Positions 42,030 to 51,289 are shown, numbered from the stretch's first letter. The stretch: 51,364 nt of DNA from Acidimicrobiaceae bacterium (GCA_003166025.1 PMWT01000107.1:43810-95173); one strand, 5' to 3'. Translations and numbers: made by a program. The notes: generated from the sequence alone by a model not told the origin.

Positions 42030-42743
42030 CTAGAGCTTCATGGCCAGGCTGACCAGGGCGGCGAGCTTCGACGGGGCGATCGTGGTGTTGTTGACCGCGG
42101 CCGAGTAGCTCTGGGTACTGTTCAGCGTGGCGATGCCCGAATAAGCGAAGCCGAAGCCTTTGGGCAAGCTAAAGCCTTTCGGCAGCGTCGTACCTTTGGG
42201 GAGGCCCGGGATGTTGAACGACGCCGTGATCGTGTAGTAGACGGCAGTTACCCCGAGCCCCGTGTAGTTCTGGTAGTGGACCTTGAAGTGGCTCGCCTTT
42301 TCCTGGCTGGCGTACTTCTCCTGTTCCGCGGCCTCCGCCTGCTTCAAAATGGCCAGCGTCACGGGGTGGTTGAAGACCTCGGAAGTGAGGCTGACGTTCT
42401 TCGAGCCGAAGGGGTCGGTGGCGCTACCGGCCACGAGGAAGGTACAGCTCGTCGACGTTTCCGTGAGGTTGAGCTTCGGGTCGATGGGGTAGGAGAAGGT
42501 GTTCTCCGTGGGGGCCGGCACCGTGAACCCGACGATGCTCGACACGGCGGACGGGCTCACCCTGGAGCAGAGGTCCGAGACCGCCTTGATGGACGTGGAC
42601 CGGACGGCGGCCTGGGCGACGCTGGGCAGGGCGATGCAACCGGCGGCGGCGGCCAATGTGACCAGTGACCGCGCCGGGTACCGGCGCAGCCGGGCCCGGT
42701 GCTCGGGTGATAGGCATGTAGCTGGTACTGGAGAGAATGACAT
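42030..42743 (-). CDS. Secreted protein of unknown function
   Basis: A 237-residue exported protein. Signal peptide: basic region (HRARLRRYPAR), hydrophobic SLVTLAAAAGCIALPS, cleavage near AQAA. The mature part holds two separated Cys (SDLCSRVS and TSCTFLV), a repeated PKG motif (GLPKGTTLPKGFSLPKGFG) and an Ala/Ser-rich end. The pattern of Cys pair plus beta strands resembles exported actinobacterial ligand-binding or antigen-like proteins, but I recognise no family. Confidence 0.75.
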   Translation of the reverse strand: MSFSPVPATCLSPEHRARLRRYPARSLVTLAAAAGCIALPSVAQAAVRSTSIKAVSDLCSRVSPSAVSSIVGFTVPAPTENTFSYPIDPKLNLTETSTSCTFLVAGSATDPFGSKNVSLTSEVFNHPVTLAILKQAEAAEQEKYASQEKASHFKVHYQNYTGLGVTAVYYTITASFNIPGLPKGTTLPKGFSLPKGFGFAYSGIATLNSTQSYSAAVNNTTIAPSKLAALVSLAMKL

Positions 42744-42820
42744 ACGGCGAGCCTAATGCCCATAACGCCTGGCGACCGTGACCGTGGTGACAAAGCAGAA
42801 AAACGACCGTAGGAGGCGCA

Positions 42821-43413
42821 ATGCGAGAACGGGTAGCAGATGCTCTGTCGTCGCTCGACCTTCCCCAGGGCCGAGCCCGGGCCGCCCGCGGCGCCCTCGC
42901 TTCGGGCCGACGCTTCGCCGACGGTTCGGCCTGGCGGGTAGAAATCCCTTCGGTCGAGGGCCCCGAAGCCATGAGAGCGGTCATGGCGGAGAGCGCCAAG
43001 CGCACCGTGCCTGTGCACCGGGTCAGCCAGGGGAGTGGTACGGCTCTGCTCACTGATGCCGAACTGGGCGAAATGGCGGACCTGGGGCGCGCCAGCGGGT
43101 ACGAGGTGGTGCTCTGGGCCGGTCTGCGGGCCGCCTGGGACATCTCGGCCATGGCCAGGTCTTCCAGTGGCGCCACCGGCTCGGCCGCGGTACGGGGTTC
43201 GCCGCCCCCCTGCGTTACCACGAGATCGAAGAGATAGTCGAGGTGGCGGCGCCCGTCCATCTCAAGTTCGGTCTCCGCAACGTTGCCGGCGTCTACCCCG
43301 CCGGCGGCCATATCGCGGCCACGGTTGTCTCGGCGTCACGTGAGCGGGTGAGGCGCGCCGCTATCGGCCTGGAGACGCTTCGGCGACGGGCGCCCGAGCT
43401 CTACGGGCCCTAA
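42821..43413 (+). pseudogene. U32-peptidase-like gene with internal deletion and frameshift
   Basis: ATG 42821 has a perfect AGGAGG. The first frame (to 43237) starts ERVADALSSLDLPQGRAR, with VEIPSVEGPEAMRAVMAES, VPVHRVSQGSGTALLTDAE and WAGLRAAWDISAMARS, the N-terminus of actinobacterial U32-like TIM-barrel proteins as I recall them. Near 43195 the homology jumps to another frame: APLRYHEIEEIVEVAAPVHL, FGLRNVAGVYPAGGH and RVRRAAIGLETL, the family's C-terminus, ending at 43413. Intact members are about 300 residues; here about 125 plus 70 remain, so roughly 110 central residues and the frame are lost. Probably a dead gene or an assembly deletion. Confidence 0.65.
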
Positions 43414-43433
43414 AGCTGCCGGCCCACCCGGCG

Positions 43434-44759
43434 CTATGTCGCGAAAGCGCCGAGCCAAGGGCGCTCGACGTCGAAAAGCTTGTCGACCATCTCCCGTAAT
43501 TGAGGCAAGCTGAGCAAGGCTCCCGAGAGCGGGTCAAGGGCCACGGCGGCATATACCAGTGAGCGGTCGCCCTCCAGCGCGGCCCGGACGGCCAGGCTCT
43601 GCACGTTGACCTGCACCGTGTTTAGGGCGGCACACGCGGCCGGGAGGCTCCCGTACGAGATCGGCCTCAAGCCCATGGCGTCGACCAGGCACGCCACCTC
43701 GACACAGCAGCCCTGGGGCAGGTTGTCGATCAGGCCATGATTGGGCACGTTCCCGTAGATGACGCGCCGGGTGCCCGTCGTCATCGAGTCGATGATGTAG
43801 GCGCCGTACTCCTCCGAGGGCCGCAGGCCGTCCTGGACCGAAGCTTCGATGAAAGCGTCGACGTTATGGTCCGGCGAGTGGGCCGAGCAGATTTCGAAGT
43901 AGTCCCAGCGTTTTGGCAGGTAGTCCTGGACAAGTCCAGTGTCCTTGCGGAACCAGGGCCAATATTCGCTGGCGTGGTGGCTGGACTCGGTATGAAAGTA
44001 GCCCGTGAGGCGCATCAGTTCTGTGCGCACGCGCTCGTTGCCGCCGGCATAAAGTTCGTCCGACGCCAGGCCGACATCCTGTGACTCGAGATGGCGCTTG
44101 GTCATCGTCTCCCGAATGCGCGGGAGCAGGTCCTCGCTCCCCCGGCGGAAGGTCGTGAACCAGGCGGTGTGGTTGACGCCGGCCGAGTCGAAGGTCACGT
44201 CTTCGTAGGGGACCTCGATCTCCCGGGCGAGCATGCGTGAGGTGTGTTGCACGCTGTGGCACAAACCGACCGTCTTCACTCCGAACGAGGACGACGCCCA
44301 GCAGTTGATCGACATCGGGTTGGCGTACTGGATGAGCAGAGCGTCGGGGCATACTGCACGGATGTCGGCGGCGATCTCCCGGAGCGCACCGACGGAGCGC
44401 AGGCCGCGGAAAACTCCGCCGGGGCCGATCGTGTCGCCTACGGGCTGGTCGACACCGAACTCGCGGGGCACATTGACGTCGTAGCTGTAGGCCTCGATCC
44501 CGCCGACCTGGAACGTGCAGATGACAAAGTCCGCCCCCGACAGCGCCTCGCGCCGGTCCACGGGCACAGTCAGCTTGGCGCCGAGCCCGTGGACGTCGAT
44601 CAAGCGCTGGGCCCCCGCCGCGGTGATCGCCACCCGGCCCTGGTCAATGTCGTAGAGGCAGATCTCACTCTCCTGCAGCGACTCGAAGGCCAGGATGTCC
44701 CGGACCAGGGTGAGCGGGAAGACGTAGCCGCCGGCTCCGACGATCGTGATCTTGGGCAT
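43434..44759 (-). CDS. GH4-family glycosidase (MelA-like)
   Basis: A 441-residue NAD- and metal-dependent glycosidase of family GH4. ITIVGAGGYVFPLTLVRDIL is the NAD-binding start, IQYANPMSINCWA the conserved Asn block, and Cys167 (GLCHSVQ) and His197 (GVNHTAW) the manganese ligands. The CHS form of the metal motif is typical of alpha-galactosidases and some alpha-glucosidases and glucuronidases, so the exact sugar is uncertain. No transporter is adjacent. Confidence 0.87.
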   Translation of the reverse strand: MPKITIVGAGGYVFPLTLVRDILAFESLQESEICLYDIDQGRVAITAAGAQRLIDVHGLGAKLTVPVDRREALSGADFVICTFQVGGIEAYSYDVNVPREFGVDQPVGDTIGPGGVFRGLRSVGALREIAADIRAVCPDALLIQYANPMSINCWASSSFGVKTVGLCHSVQHTSRMLAREIEVPYEDVTFDSAGVNHTAWFTTFRRGSEDLLPRIRETMTKRHLESQDVGLASDELYAGGNERVRTELMRLTGYFHTESSHHASEYWPWFRKDTGLVQDYLPKRWDYFEICSAHSPDHNVDAFIEASVQDGLRPSEEYGAYIIDSMTTGTRRVIYGNVPNHGLIDNLPQGCCVEVACLVDAMGLRPISYGSLPAACAALNTVQVNVQSLAVRAALEGDRSLVYAAVALDPLSGALLSLPQLREMVDKLFDVERPWLGAFAT

Positions 44760-44868
44760 CCTCGTACAGTAGATGAGCCGCCGGCGGGTGCACAGCGCCG
44801 GTGTCGGGACATCGCCGATATGCCGTGCCTAAGGGCTTAAAGATGCCCTCAGATGCTCATACTGGTGT

Positions 44869-46122
44869 GTGGCCCGGGCAACGGCTGGTGGTCCCCCCGA
44901 CCGGGGGCCTTTCTCGCGCTGGAAGAGCCCGGCACGTGGGCCCTGGTTGACCTCGGTTTTCGGCCTCGTCCTGCTCGTCGGGATCCCCATCGAGTTCGTC
45001 ACCGGGCTCCTCTCCTACGCCGCCTACGACCCGCGCCTGGGGAGCGGTCCCAACCCCGACCATGGCCTGTTCGGGCTCTACCTCTTCAACTGGGTGACGT
45101 CGCCCCCCTGGCTTTACCGGGTCATCGAGGGCACCCACGTCACGCTGGGCCTGGTGCTTGTCCCTGTCGTGCTGGCCAAGCTCTGGTCGGTAATGCCCAA
45201 GCTGTTCGCATGGCCGCCATGGCGGTCGGTGGCTCATTTCCTCGAGCGGCTCAGCCTCGTCCTGGTCGTCGGGGGCGTTGTGTTCGAGATGGTCACGGGG
45301 ATGCTTTACATCGACTACGCCAACCGGACCAACTTCTACTCCGGGCATTTCTACGGCGCCTGGGCGTTCATGGCCGGTTTCGTCGTGCACGTCAGCGTGA
45401 AGTTCGCCGACATGGTGCGTGCCCTGCGGTCGCGACGCCTGCGGACCGAACTGCGCACCGGTCTGGCCGGCACTCGCCCCGAGCCTTCCGACGGCAGCCT
45501 CGTGGCACCGGCGCCGGCGCCTCCCACCATCTCCAGGAGGGGGATCCTCGCACTGGTCGGGGGGACCTCGCTGGCCGTGTTCGTGCTCACCGCCGGCCAG
45601 TCGATCGGGGGAGCCATGCGCAGCCTGGCTCTGTTCGGGACCCATTACCGCTCCTCCGGCACTGGCCCCAACGACTTCCCGGTCAACTACACGGCGGCTT
45701 CGGTCGGCATAACGCCCGCCGCCACCGGGACGAGCTGGCGCCTGGTGCTCGTGGGGGCCCGTCGCGTCTCGCTCAGCCGGGAACAGCTCCTGGCCCTGCC
45801 CCTCGTCACCGCCGACCTGCCCATAGCGTGCACGGAGGGCTGGTCCACGCAGCAGCGCTGGACGGGGGCCCCTCTGGCCGAGCTGGCCCGGTTGGCCGGC
45901 ATCAAAGATGTCCGGCCCGCCCGGATCTCGGCGCTCGATTCGCATTCCGTTGTCCTGTCCGGCACCCAGGTGTGGGCCCGCGGTTCGATGCTGGCCCTTC
46001 GGGTCAACGGCGCCGACCTGTCCCTCGACCACGGGTTCCCGGCCCGGGTGATCGTCCCGTCGGCACCGGGGGCCCACAACCTCAAGTGGATGTCCGAGAT
46101 CGTCTTCTCCGAGCCGACATGA
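44869..46122 (+). CDS. Membrane-anchored sulfite-oxidase-type molybdoenzyme with b561-like domain
   Basis: A 417-residue fusion. Residues about 27-190 hold four membrane segments with His residues inside or next to them (EGTHVTLGLV, YSGHFYGAWAF, FVVHVSVKF), like a diheme b-type cytochrome anchor. A fifth hydrophobic segment after an Arg pair (RRGILALVGGTSLAVFVLTA) leads to a sulfite-oxidase-type molybdopterin domain. Cys321 in IACTEGWSTQQRW is the probable molybdenum ligand, as in YedY. It may move electrons between the quinone pool and an extracytoplasmic S- or N-oxide. GTG 44869 lacks a clear ribosome site. Overlaps the next gene (ATGA). Confidence 0.82.
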   Translation: MARATAGGPPDRGPFSRWKSPARGPWLTSVFGLVLLVGIPIEFVTGLLSYAAYDPRLGSGPNPDHGLFGLYLFNWVTSPPWLYRVIEGTHVTLGLVLVPVVLAKLWSVMPKLFAWPPWRSVAHFLERLSLVLVVGGVVFEMVTGMLYIDYANRTNFYSGHFYGAWAFMAGFVVHVSVKFADMVRALRSRRLRTELRTGLAGTRPEPSDGSLVAPAPAPPTISRRGILALVGGTSLAVFVLTAGQSIGGAMRSLALFGTHYRSSGTGPNDFPVNYTAASVGITPAATGTSWRLVLVGARRVSLSREQLLALPLVTADLPIACTEGWSTQQRWTGAPLAELARLAGIKDVRPARISALDSHSVVLSGTQVWARGSMLALRVNGADLSLDHGFPARVIVPSAPGAHNLKWMSEIVFSEPT

Positions 46123-46658
46123 AGGCACTTCGCCGCTATTACGGTGCCGGTCCGGCGCACCTGGTGGGACTGCTGGCATGCTTCGCCGTGGCCGCCTACG
46201 CCGTGACCCGGGTGCTCGGCGAAGGCGCGTGGGTGAGCGTCTTCCAATGGTTCGTGGCCTGCCTGGTCTTCCATGACTTCGTCGCCTGGCCGGCCTACAC
46301 GGCGGCGGACCGCCTACTGCTCCGGGCACAGCAGCGTCGGGCCGGACGCCACCAAAATAGGAGCCTTCCTGAAGTGCCCGCCCCGGCCCGGGCCCCCTGG
46401 GTCAACCATGTCCGGTTCCCCGCCGTCATCTCGGCGGTGCTGTTGGGCATGTTCTTCCCGTTGATCTCCCGCCTGTCCAGGGCCGTGTACCTCGGTACCA
46501 CCGGCTTCAGCGAGAACGTCTACCTCACCAACTGGTTGATGGTGACAGGGGCCCTGTTCGCCGGGTCCGCGCTGGCCTACCTGGTGCGGCTGGGTTTGGC
46601 CCGCCGGCGCCACCGCCGTGAGGCCGCCCCCGGTGCCGCAACACACGCCCGCCGGTGA
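46119..46658 (+). CDS. Membrane protein partner of the molybdoenzyme
   Basis: A 179-residue protein with about four hydrophobic segments: LVGLLACFAVAAYAVTRVLG, WFVACLVFHDFVAWPAYTAA, AVISAVLLGMFFPLISRL and WLMVTGALFAGSALAYLVRL. It has a basic, Arg-rich loop and tail. HDF in the second segment could contact heme. ATG 46119 overlaps the stop of the molybdoenzyme, so the two are coupled; it may be an assembly or electron-transfer subunit. No family recognised. Confidence 0.7.
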   Translation: MKALRRYYGAGPAHLVGLLACFAVAAYAVTRVLGEGAWVSVFQWFVACLVFHDFVAWPAYTAADRLLLRAQQRRAGRHQNRSLPEVPAPARAPWVNHVRFPAVISAVLLGMFFPLISRLSRAVYLGTTGFSENVYLTNWLMVTGALFAGSALAYLVRLGLARRRHRREAAPGAATHARR

Positions 46659-46703
46659 CCTACGGCTCGGTACCGTCCGGGCGCCTATGGCCGAGGCCGC
46701 GTT

Positions 46704-48020
46704 TCATCGGTTGTCGGGGAAAAACTCGATCCCGCCGATCCGCCGTAGCTCGCCGCCCGGCCCGAACTCGGCCTTGCCGGCGTGGCCGACAGGAGAATAG
46801 CCGGCAGAGAGAGCCGGCTCTACCAGCGGAGCGGACACGGCTATGTGGTTGACGTCCAGCGTGTTCACCATGGCCACCATGCGGGGCGGCGCCGTAGCCG
46901 CTCCGATGACGGTGCTCGAGGCAAGCGCCAATGCCTCCAGGTCACTGCCGACCACCACCGGCAGCCGGGCGCCGGCCAGGGACTTGGAAGCGATGGCGTT
47001 GGCATAGGTGGCGGGCCAGTCGACCTTTGCCCGCAAGCGCTCGGTCACCATGTCCGCCACGCCCACACCTATGGCATTGCCACCGGAGTTATGGGCCAAG
47101 TCGAGCACGGCCAGCCGCCCGACCGTGGTCTCGGCCGGTACCGGCTTACCGGGGAAGCGGCCCGTGACATTGGGGTCCATACCGGAGCCGGAGATCATCT
47201 TGCCGATTTCCCGCAGGACCAGGACATCGACTTCGGGGAAGGGCAGGCGGGGAAAGTTGGCCCACGCGTCCAGCAGGAGCTCGCGGTCCATTTCCAAGAT
47301 GGCTTCCCCGGGGACCACTTCCACGCGGCGCAGGCGGTGCCAGGCATCCTCGAGCAGCGCCAAGCCGAAAGGTACCGGCAACACGGGCAACACGACCCCG
47401 GCCGCCTCGGGCAGCATGTGCACGAAGGCCTCGAACCCGACGCTGTGAAGGCTCGAAGCTCCGCGTTCCTTCCCGAGCCCTATGGTGAGCATCTTGGTAA
47501 GGCCGCTCTCGATCGGTGCCCGGAAGTCGGAATGCGGCTTGACCCGGTTTACCGGGACGACTGCGTCGCAGGCGAGCGCCGACTTAGCGAGGTAAACCGG
47601 TTGGCCACCGCTCAGCTCGCCGATCTCCTCCACGTCCATCGAGGCGTCGACGGGTACGCCGAGCGCTTCGCCACGGACGCCGAGCTCGCTCAGGACCCCG
47701 ATCTGGCCCTCTGCGCTCGCCCCCCCGTGGGAGCCCATGGCGGGCAAAAGGACGGGTTCGGCCCCCTGGTCCTGGAGAGCCCGGACTGCAGCCGCCACCA
47801 CCTCGGCGACCCGGGCGATCCCGCGACTGCCCACAGCCACGCCCACCCTGCTCCCCGGCTTCACCCGCTGTTCGACTATGCGGCCAAGGGCCGGCCCGAG
47901 CGCAACGCCAATGTCGAGCTCTCCCGGTGGGGCGGCGCGGACCAGCTCGGACCATTCCAGCTCGTCGACCTTTACCTGCCGGTCAGGGCCGTCACCCCTG
48001 CGTGGCAATTCCTCAGTCAC
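46704..48020 (-). CDS. Nickel-pincer-type isomerase (LarA-related, DUF2088)
   Basis: A 438-residue protein of the LarA/DUF2088 superfamily but distant from the LarA at 36568-37839. VAVGSRGIARVAEVV and LLPAMGSHGGASAEGQIGVL occupy the positions of the N-terminal domain loops; VNRVKPHSDFRAPIESGLTKMLTIGLGK includes His and Lys residues suited to the cofactor site; LDLAHNSGGNAIGVGVADM is in the C-terminal half. It matches the group often named nickel pincer cofactor-dependent isomerase, group 22. Substrate is unknown. GTG 48020 is the probable start. Confidence 0.78.
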   Translation of the reverse strand: MTEELPRRGDGPDRQVKVDELEWSELVRAAPPGELDIGVALGPALGRIVEQRVKPGSRVGVAVGSRGIARVAEVVAAAVRALQDQGAEPVLLPAMGSHGGASAEGQIGVLSELGVRGEALGVPVDASMDVEEIGELSGGQPVYLAKSALACDAVVPVNRVKPHSDFRAPIESGLTKMLTIGLGKERGASSLHSVGFEAFVHMLPEAAGVVLPVLPVPFGLALLEDAWHRLRRVEVVPGEAILEMDRELLLDAWANFPRLPFPEVDVLVLREIGKMISGSGMDPNVTGRFPGKPVPAETTVGRLAVLDLAHNSGGNAIGVGVADMVTERLRAKVDWPATYANAIASKSLAGARLPVVVGSDLEALALASSTVIGAATAPPRMVAMVNTLDVNHIAVSAPLVEPALSAGYSPVGHAGKAEFGPGGELRRIGGIEFFPDNR

Positions 48021-48068
48021 CTCCGCGACCGTAGCTCAGTCCCGCGTGACCAGGTCACGGCCCCGGCC

Positions 48069-49103
48069 TTACCGGCCGCCCTCGATCTTCCGGCTGCGTT
48101 GGTCCCTCCCGGGCTGGCCGTAGGGGTAATCAGCCGCCCCCGGGTCGCTGGCCTGGTTGAGCGCCTCAACTTCAAGCTCGCTCAGGTCCAACTCGGCCGA
48201 GCCCAGGTTGTCGTCAAGCTGTTCCAGGGTGCGGCAGCCCAGGATCACCGAGCTCACTGCCGGCCGGTCACGTAGCCACGCCAGAGCCACCTGGGCCATG
48301 GAGGAGCCTCGGGCCGCAGCCACGGCGCCCACGGCCGAAAGCACGTCCCAGGTCCGTTGCTGGACGCCTCGCCGCCCGTAGGCCTCGACACCCCGCTCCG
48401 GGTCTTCACCCAACCGGGTGGCACCGCTCGGGCGCTGGTCCCGGCGGTACTTGCCCGTGAGCCAACCGCCTCCCAATGGCGACCATGGCAATAGGCCGAG
48501 CCCCTCGGCCTGGCACGCGGGGACGATCTCCCATTCGATCTCGCGCACGAGGAGGTTGTACTGGGGCTGCAGGGTGATGGGGCGGCTCAAATGGTTGGCC
48601 ACGGCCACGTCCACCGTTTTCTGCACCTGCCAGCCGGTGAAGTTGGACAGGCCCACGTAGTTGACCTTGCCCAACCTGACGGCGTCGTCCAGGGCTCGGA
48701 GGGTCTCGTCTAGCGGTGTCCAGGGGTCGTGGCTATGGACCTGGTACAAGTCGATGCACTCTATTCCCAGGCGGCGCAGGGAAGCATCGATCGCCCGAAC
48801 CAGGTGCCGCCGCGACAAGCCCAGGTCGTTGGGCCCGGGGCCGGTCGGGAAGCGGCCCTTGGTAGCTATCACCACCTGGTCCTTGACCTCGGCCGGCTGT
48901 TTGGCCAGCCAACGCCCGATAATCGACTCGGACTCCGTGCCCGAATAGACGTCGGCCGTGTCGATCAGGGTCCCTCCGGCCTCGACGAAGCGGTCCAGTT
49001 GGGCGTGGCTGCCCACCTCGTCCGTTTCGGAGCCGAATGTCATAGTGCCCAGGGCCAGAGCGGAGACCGCACAGCCGCTAGCACCCAATGTCCGGTAGCG
49101 CAT
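48069..49103 (-). CDS. Aldo/keto reductase
   Basis: A 344-residue NADPH-dependent TIM-barrel reductase. The tetrad is visible as Asp and Tyr in LIDTADVYSG, Lys in VIATKGRF and His in YQVHSHDPW. LLPWSPLGGGWLTGKYRRDQ and SSVILGCRTLEQLDDNL are the usual cofactor-binding loops. It fits the AKR11-13 type (YajO/YghZ-like). It lies 48 bases upstream of the isomerase gene on the same strand, so the two may act in one sugar or hydroxyacid pathway (inference). Confidence 0.9.
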   Translation of the reverse strand: MRYRTLGASGCAVSALALGTMTFGSETDEVGSHAQLDRFVEAGGTLIDTADVYSGTESESIIGRWLAKQPAEVKDQVVIATKGRFPTGPGPNDLGLSRRHLVRAIDASLRRLGIECIDLYQVHSHDPWTPLDETLRALDDAVRLGKVNYVGLSNFTGWQVQKTVDVAVANHLSRPITLQPQYNLLVREIEWEIVPACQAEGLGLLPWSPLGGGWLTGKYRRDQRPSGATRLGEDPERGVEAYGRRGVQQRTWDVLSAVGAVAAARGSSMAQVALAWLRDRPAVSSVILGCRTLEQLDDNLGSAELDLSELEVEALNQASDPGAADYPYGQPGRDQRSRKIEGGR

Positions 49104-49175
49104 GCAGACACCCTAACCCCGGGGGGGCGCAACCGCTTGGACCATGCCCAGGCCTACGTGGGAGGCGGCGAGACC

Positions 49176-49664
49176 TCAGGCAGAACGGTTGCCATAGCCG
49201 TTGGTCCCGTTGCCGTAGAGGTCAATGAGCTGGAGACGGGTCTGTTGAAGGCGCTCGACGACGAGAGGCGCAATGCGTTTGATCACCTGGTACCCGAGCA
49301 CGGGGTCATCTTCCATCCGCGCCCTCAGACGGGTGCCGTCGACGGCGAGGGCCTCCACAAACTCGACCGCGTGGGCGTCGAAGCGCCATTGGTACGGGGG
49401 AAAAAGCCAGGACAGGCCCAGGACCTCGCCTGGCCCCAGCGTCTGGACCAGGACGTGCCCCTTGCCCGGCGCATGGGCCGAGAGGGCCACTTTTCCGTGC
49501 TGCAGCAGGTAGAGGGTGGAGGCGGGAGATCCCTCGGCCAGGATGACCTGGCCGGGGTCGAAAGCAACGTTGTGCGCGTCAAGTGAGATGCGTTCGACGG
49601 TCGCCAACGGGAGGCCGGCGAAAAGCGGATGGTGCAACAGACGGGACGACGCGGACAGCTCCAT
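49176..49664 (-). CDS. Stand-alone cyclic-nucleotide-binding-domain protein
   Basis: A 162-residue protein that is essentially one cNMP-binding fold: LLHHPLFAGLPLATVERIS, then FDPGQVILAEGSPASTLYLL with HGKVALSA, then GPGEVLGLSWLFPPYQWRFD. The phosphate-binding cassette lacks the canonical R-A-A/S triplet, so it may bind something other than cAMP or nothing. No helix-turn-helix follows, so it is not a Crp regulator. The C-terminus carries a Gly/Asn-rich tail. Neighbours give no hint of its partner. Confidence 0.83.
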   Translation of the reverse strand: MELSASSRLLHHPLFAGLPLATVERISLDAHNVAFDPGQVILAEGSPASTLYLLQHGKVALSAHAPGKGHVLVQTLGPGEVLGLSWLFPPYQWRFDAHAVEFVEALAVDGTRLRARMEDDPVLGYQVIKRIAPLVVERLQQTRLQLIDLYGNGTNGYGNRSA

Positions 49665-49855
49665 TTTCGAATTACCCCTTCATGCCTCACCCGCGCCGTC
49701 GCTGGCGCGCGCACAAACCGCACCGGCACTCACAATTACTGACCGTAAGAGCCGGGGCGGGGCGGGGGAAGGGCCTAAGGTCCCATTGTCGGGCCGCCTC
49801 TGGCAGGGACCGTTCGGGCCTTATGAGGGCGTTCGCCGGTTTTGCGAGCCGGGGG

Positions 49856-51289
49856 TCAGGGGGCCCTGGGCGGGGGGCCAGCGGCCGATCTCCCCCGGGC
49901 CTGGCGCACGGCACCGCCGGCCTCGGGAGTGAGCCGGGTGGCGCCGGCCATAGCCGCCAACGCGAACAGAGCAAGGACCACAAAGGCCACGGTGTAGCTG
50001 GTAGTCGGGGACGGGTGCCGGTAGAAGAGATGGCCGATAGGGCCGCCGAGACGCAGGGCGACCGTGCCCACGGCTACTCCTAATGCCGCCGCCAACTGCT
50101 GGGTGGTGGCCGAGAGGGCGTTGGCATGGGCCATTTCGGCTCCGGTCACCTCGCTAAAGCCGAGCGTCGTGTAGGCGGTGAACCCGACGGACCGGGCGAC
50201 CCCGTTGAGCAGCACTATCGCCAGGATCAGAGCCAATGGCGTGCCGGCCGAGAGCAACCCGGCGGCGATCACGCTGGCCGCCACGCCGCCGGTGGCCGTA
50301 ACCAGGACGGCGCGGAACCCGAAGCGGTTGATGAGGAACGTCGTGGCGGGCTTGATCCCGATGTTGCCCACGAAAATGAACAGCACGACGGCGCCCGACT
50401 TGACCGGGGACCAACCGAAGACGTCCTGGAAGAGGAGCGGGAGCATGAAAGGCACGGCTCCGACGGTCATCCCGAACAGGGTCCCGCCGCCTACGAAGAC
50501 CCGAAAGGACTTGGTCCGCAGGGTGTGCAGGTCGACCAACGGCGCGGGGACGCGCAGGAGGTGGCGGATGGAAATGGCGATTAGGGCCAATGAGATCAGG
50601 GCGTAAACGGTGACCGACGTCCAGCCCGTGCCCGTTCCCGATGCCAGATGAGCGGTGTAGACGAGCCCGGCCAGGCCGGTGCCGGTCAGGACCACCCCGC
50701 CCACGTCGAGCGGGGGAGGCGAGCTCCTCGGGCCCCGCGGCACCACCCTGGTCCCGATGACGAGCGCGGCCGCACCAAGCGGGACGTTGATCAGAAAGAG
50801 CCAGCGCCAGCTGGCGTAGGTCGTGATGAGCCCTCCGGCCAGCGGCGCTACGACGGGGGCGATCAGGGCGGGCCAGACGATATAGGCGATCATCCGCATC
50901 ATGTCCGCCTTGGCCGTTCGGGCCAGGACGGCCAAGCGCCCTACGGGCACCATCATCGCCCCGCCCGCCCCCTGGAGGACCCGCATCACAACCAGTTCGG
51001 AGAAGCTGGCGCTCGCCGCGCACAGCGCCGAGGCGAGGGTGAAGATGACGATGGCAGCGAGGAACACCTTGCGGCTGCCCAAGGCCGACACCATCCAGCC
51101 ACTGAGAGGGATCAGCACGGCCAGCGTGATGAGGTAGGCCGTGATCACCAGTCCCATGGACGTCGGGCTCACGTGCAGGTCGGCGCCTATGCGCGGCGCC
51201 GCCGTGGTAACGATGGTGCCGTCCAGGTTCTCCATGAACAGACAGCTCGCGACAAGGAGCGCGAGGTTGCGCTGGTGCTTGTCGATCAT
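49856..51289 (-). CDS. MFS drug-exporter-type transporter (DHA2)
   Basis: A 477-residue membrane protein of the EmrB/QacA type. FMENLDGTIVTTAAPRIGAD is the DHA2 start motif, LSGWMVSALGSRKVFLAAI is the motif A region and VLQGAGGAMMVPVGRLAVL the motif C-like block. It would export drugs or metabolites. ATG 51289 fits the family start; a longer frame adds a non-family tail. It is unrelated in detail to the exporter at 34403-35953. The last 75 bases of the window show no further gene. Confidence 0.88.
   Translation of the reverse strand: MIDKHQRNLALLVASCLFMENLDGTIVTTAAPRIGADLHVSPTSMGLVITAYLITLAVLIPLSGWMVSALGSRKVFLAAIVIFTLASALCAASASFSELVVMRVLQGAGGAMMVPVGRLAVLARTAKADMMRMIAYIVWPALIAPVVAPLAGGLITTYASWRWLFLINVPLGAAALVIGTRVVPRGPRSSPPPLDVGGVVLTGTGLAGLVYTAHLASGTGTGWTSVTVYALISLALIAISIRHLLRVPAPLVDLHTLRTKSFRVFVGGGTLFGMTVGAVPFMLPLLFQDVFGWSPVKSGAVVLFIFVGNIGIKPATTFLINRFGFRAVLVTATGGVAASVIAAGLLSAGTPLALILAIVLLNGVARSVGFTAYTTLGFSEVTGAEMAHANALSATTQQLAAALGVAVGTVALRLGGPIGHLFYRHPSPTTSYTVAFVVLALFALAAMAGATRLTPEAGGAVRQARGRSAAGPPPRAP

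Noticed and set aside
46782..48275. Long plus-strand open frame over the LarA-related gene.
   Set aside because: Antisense shadow of a conserved gene; no motif and unlikely composition.
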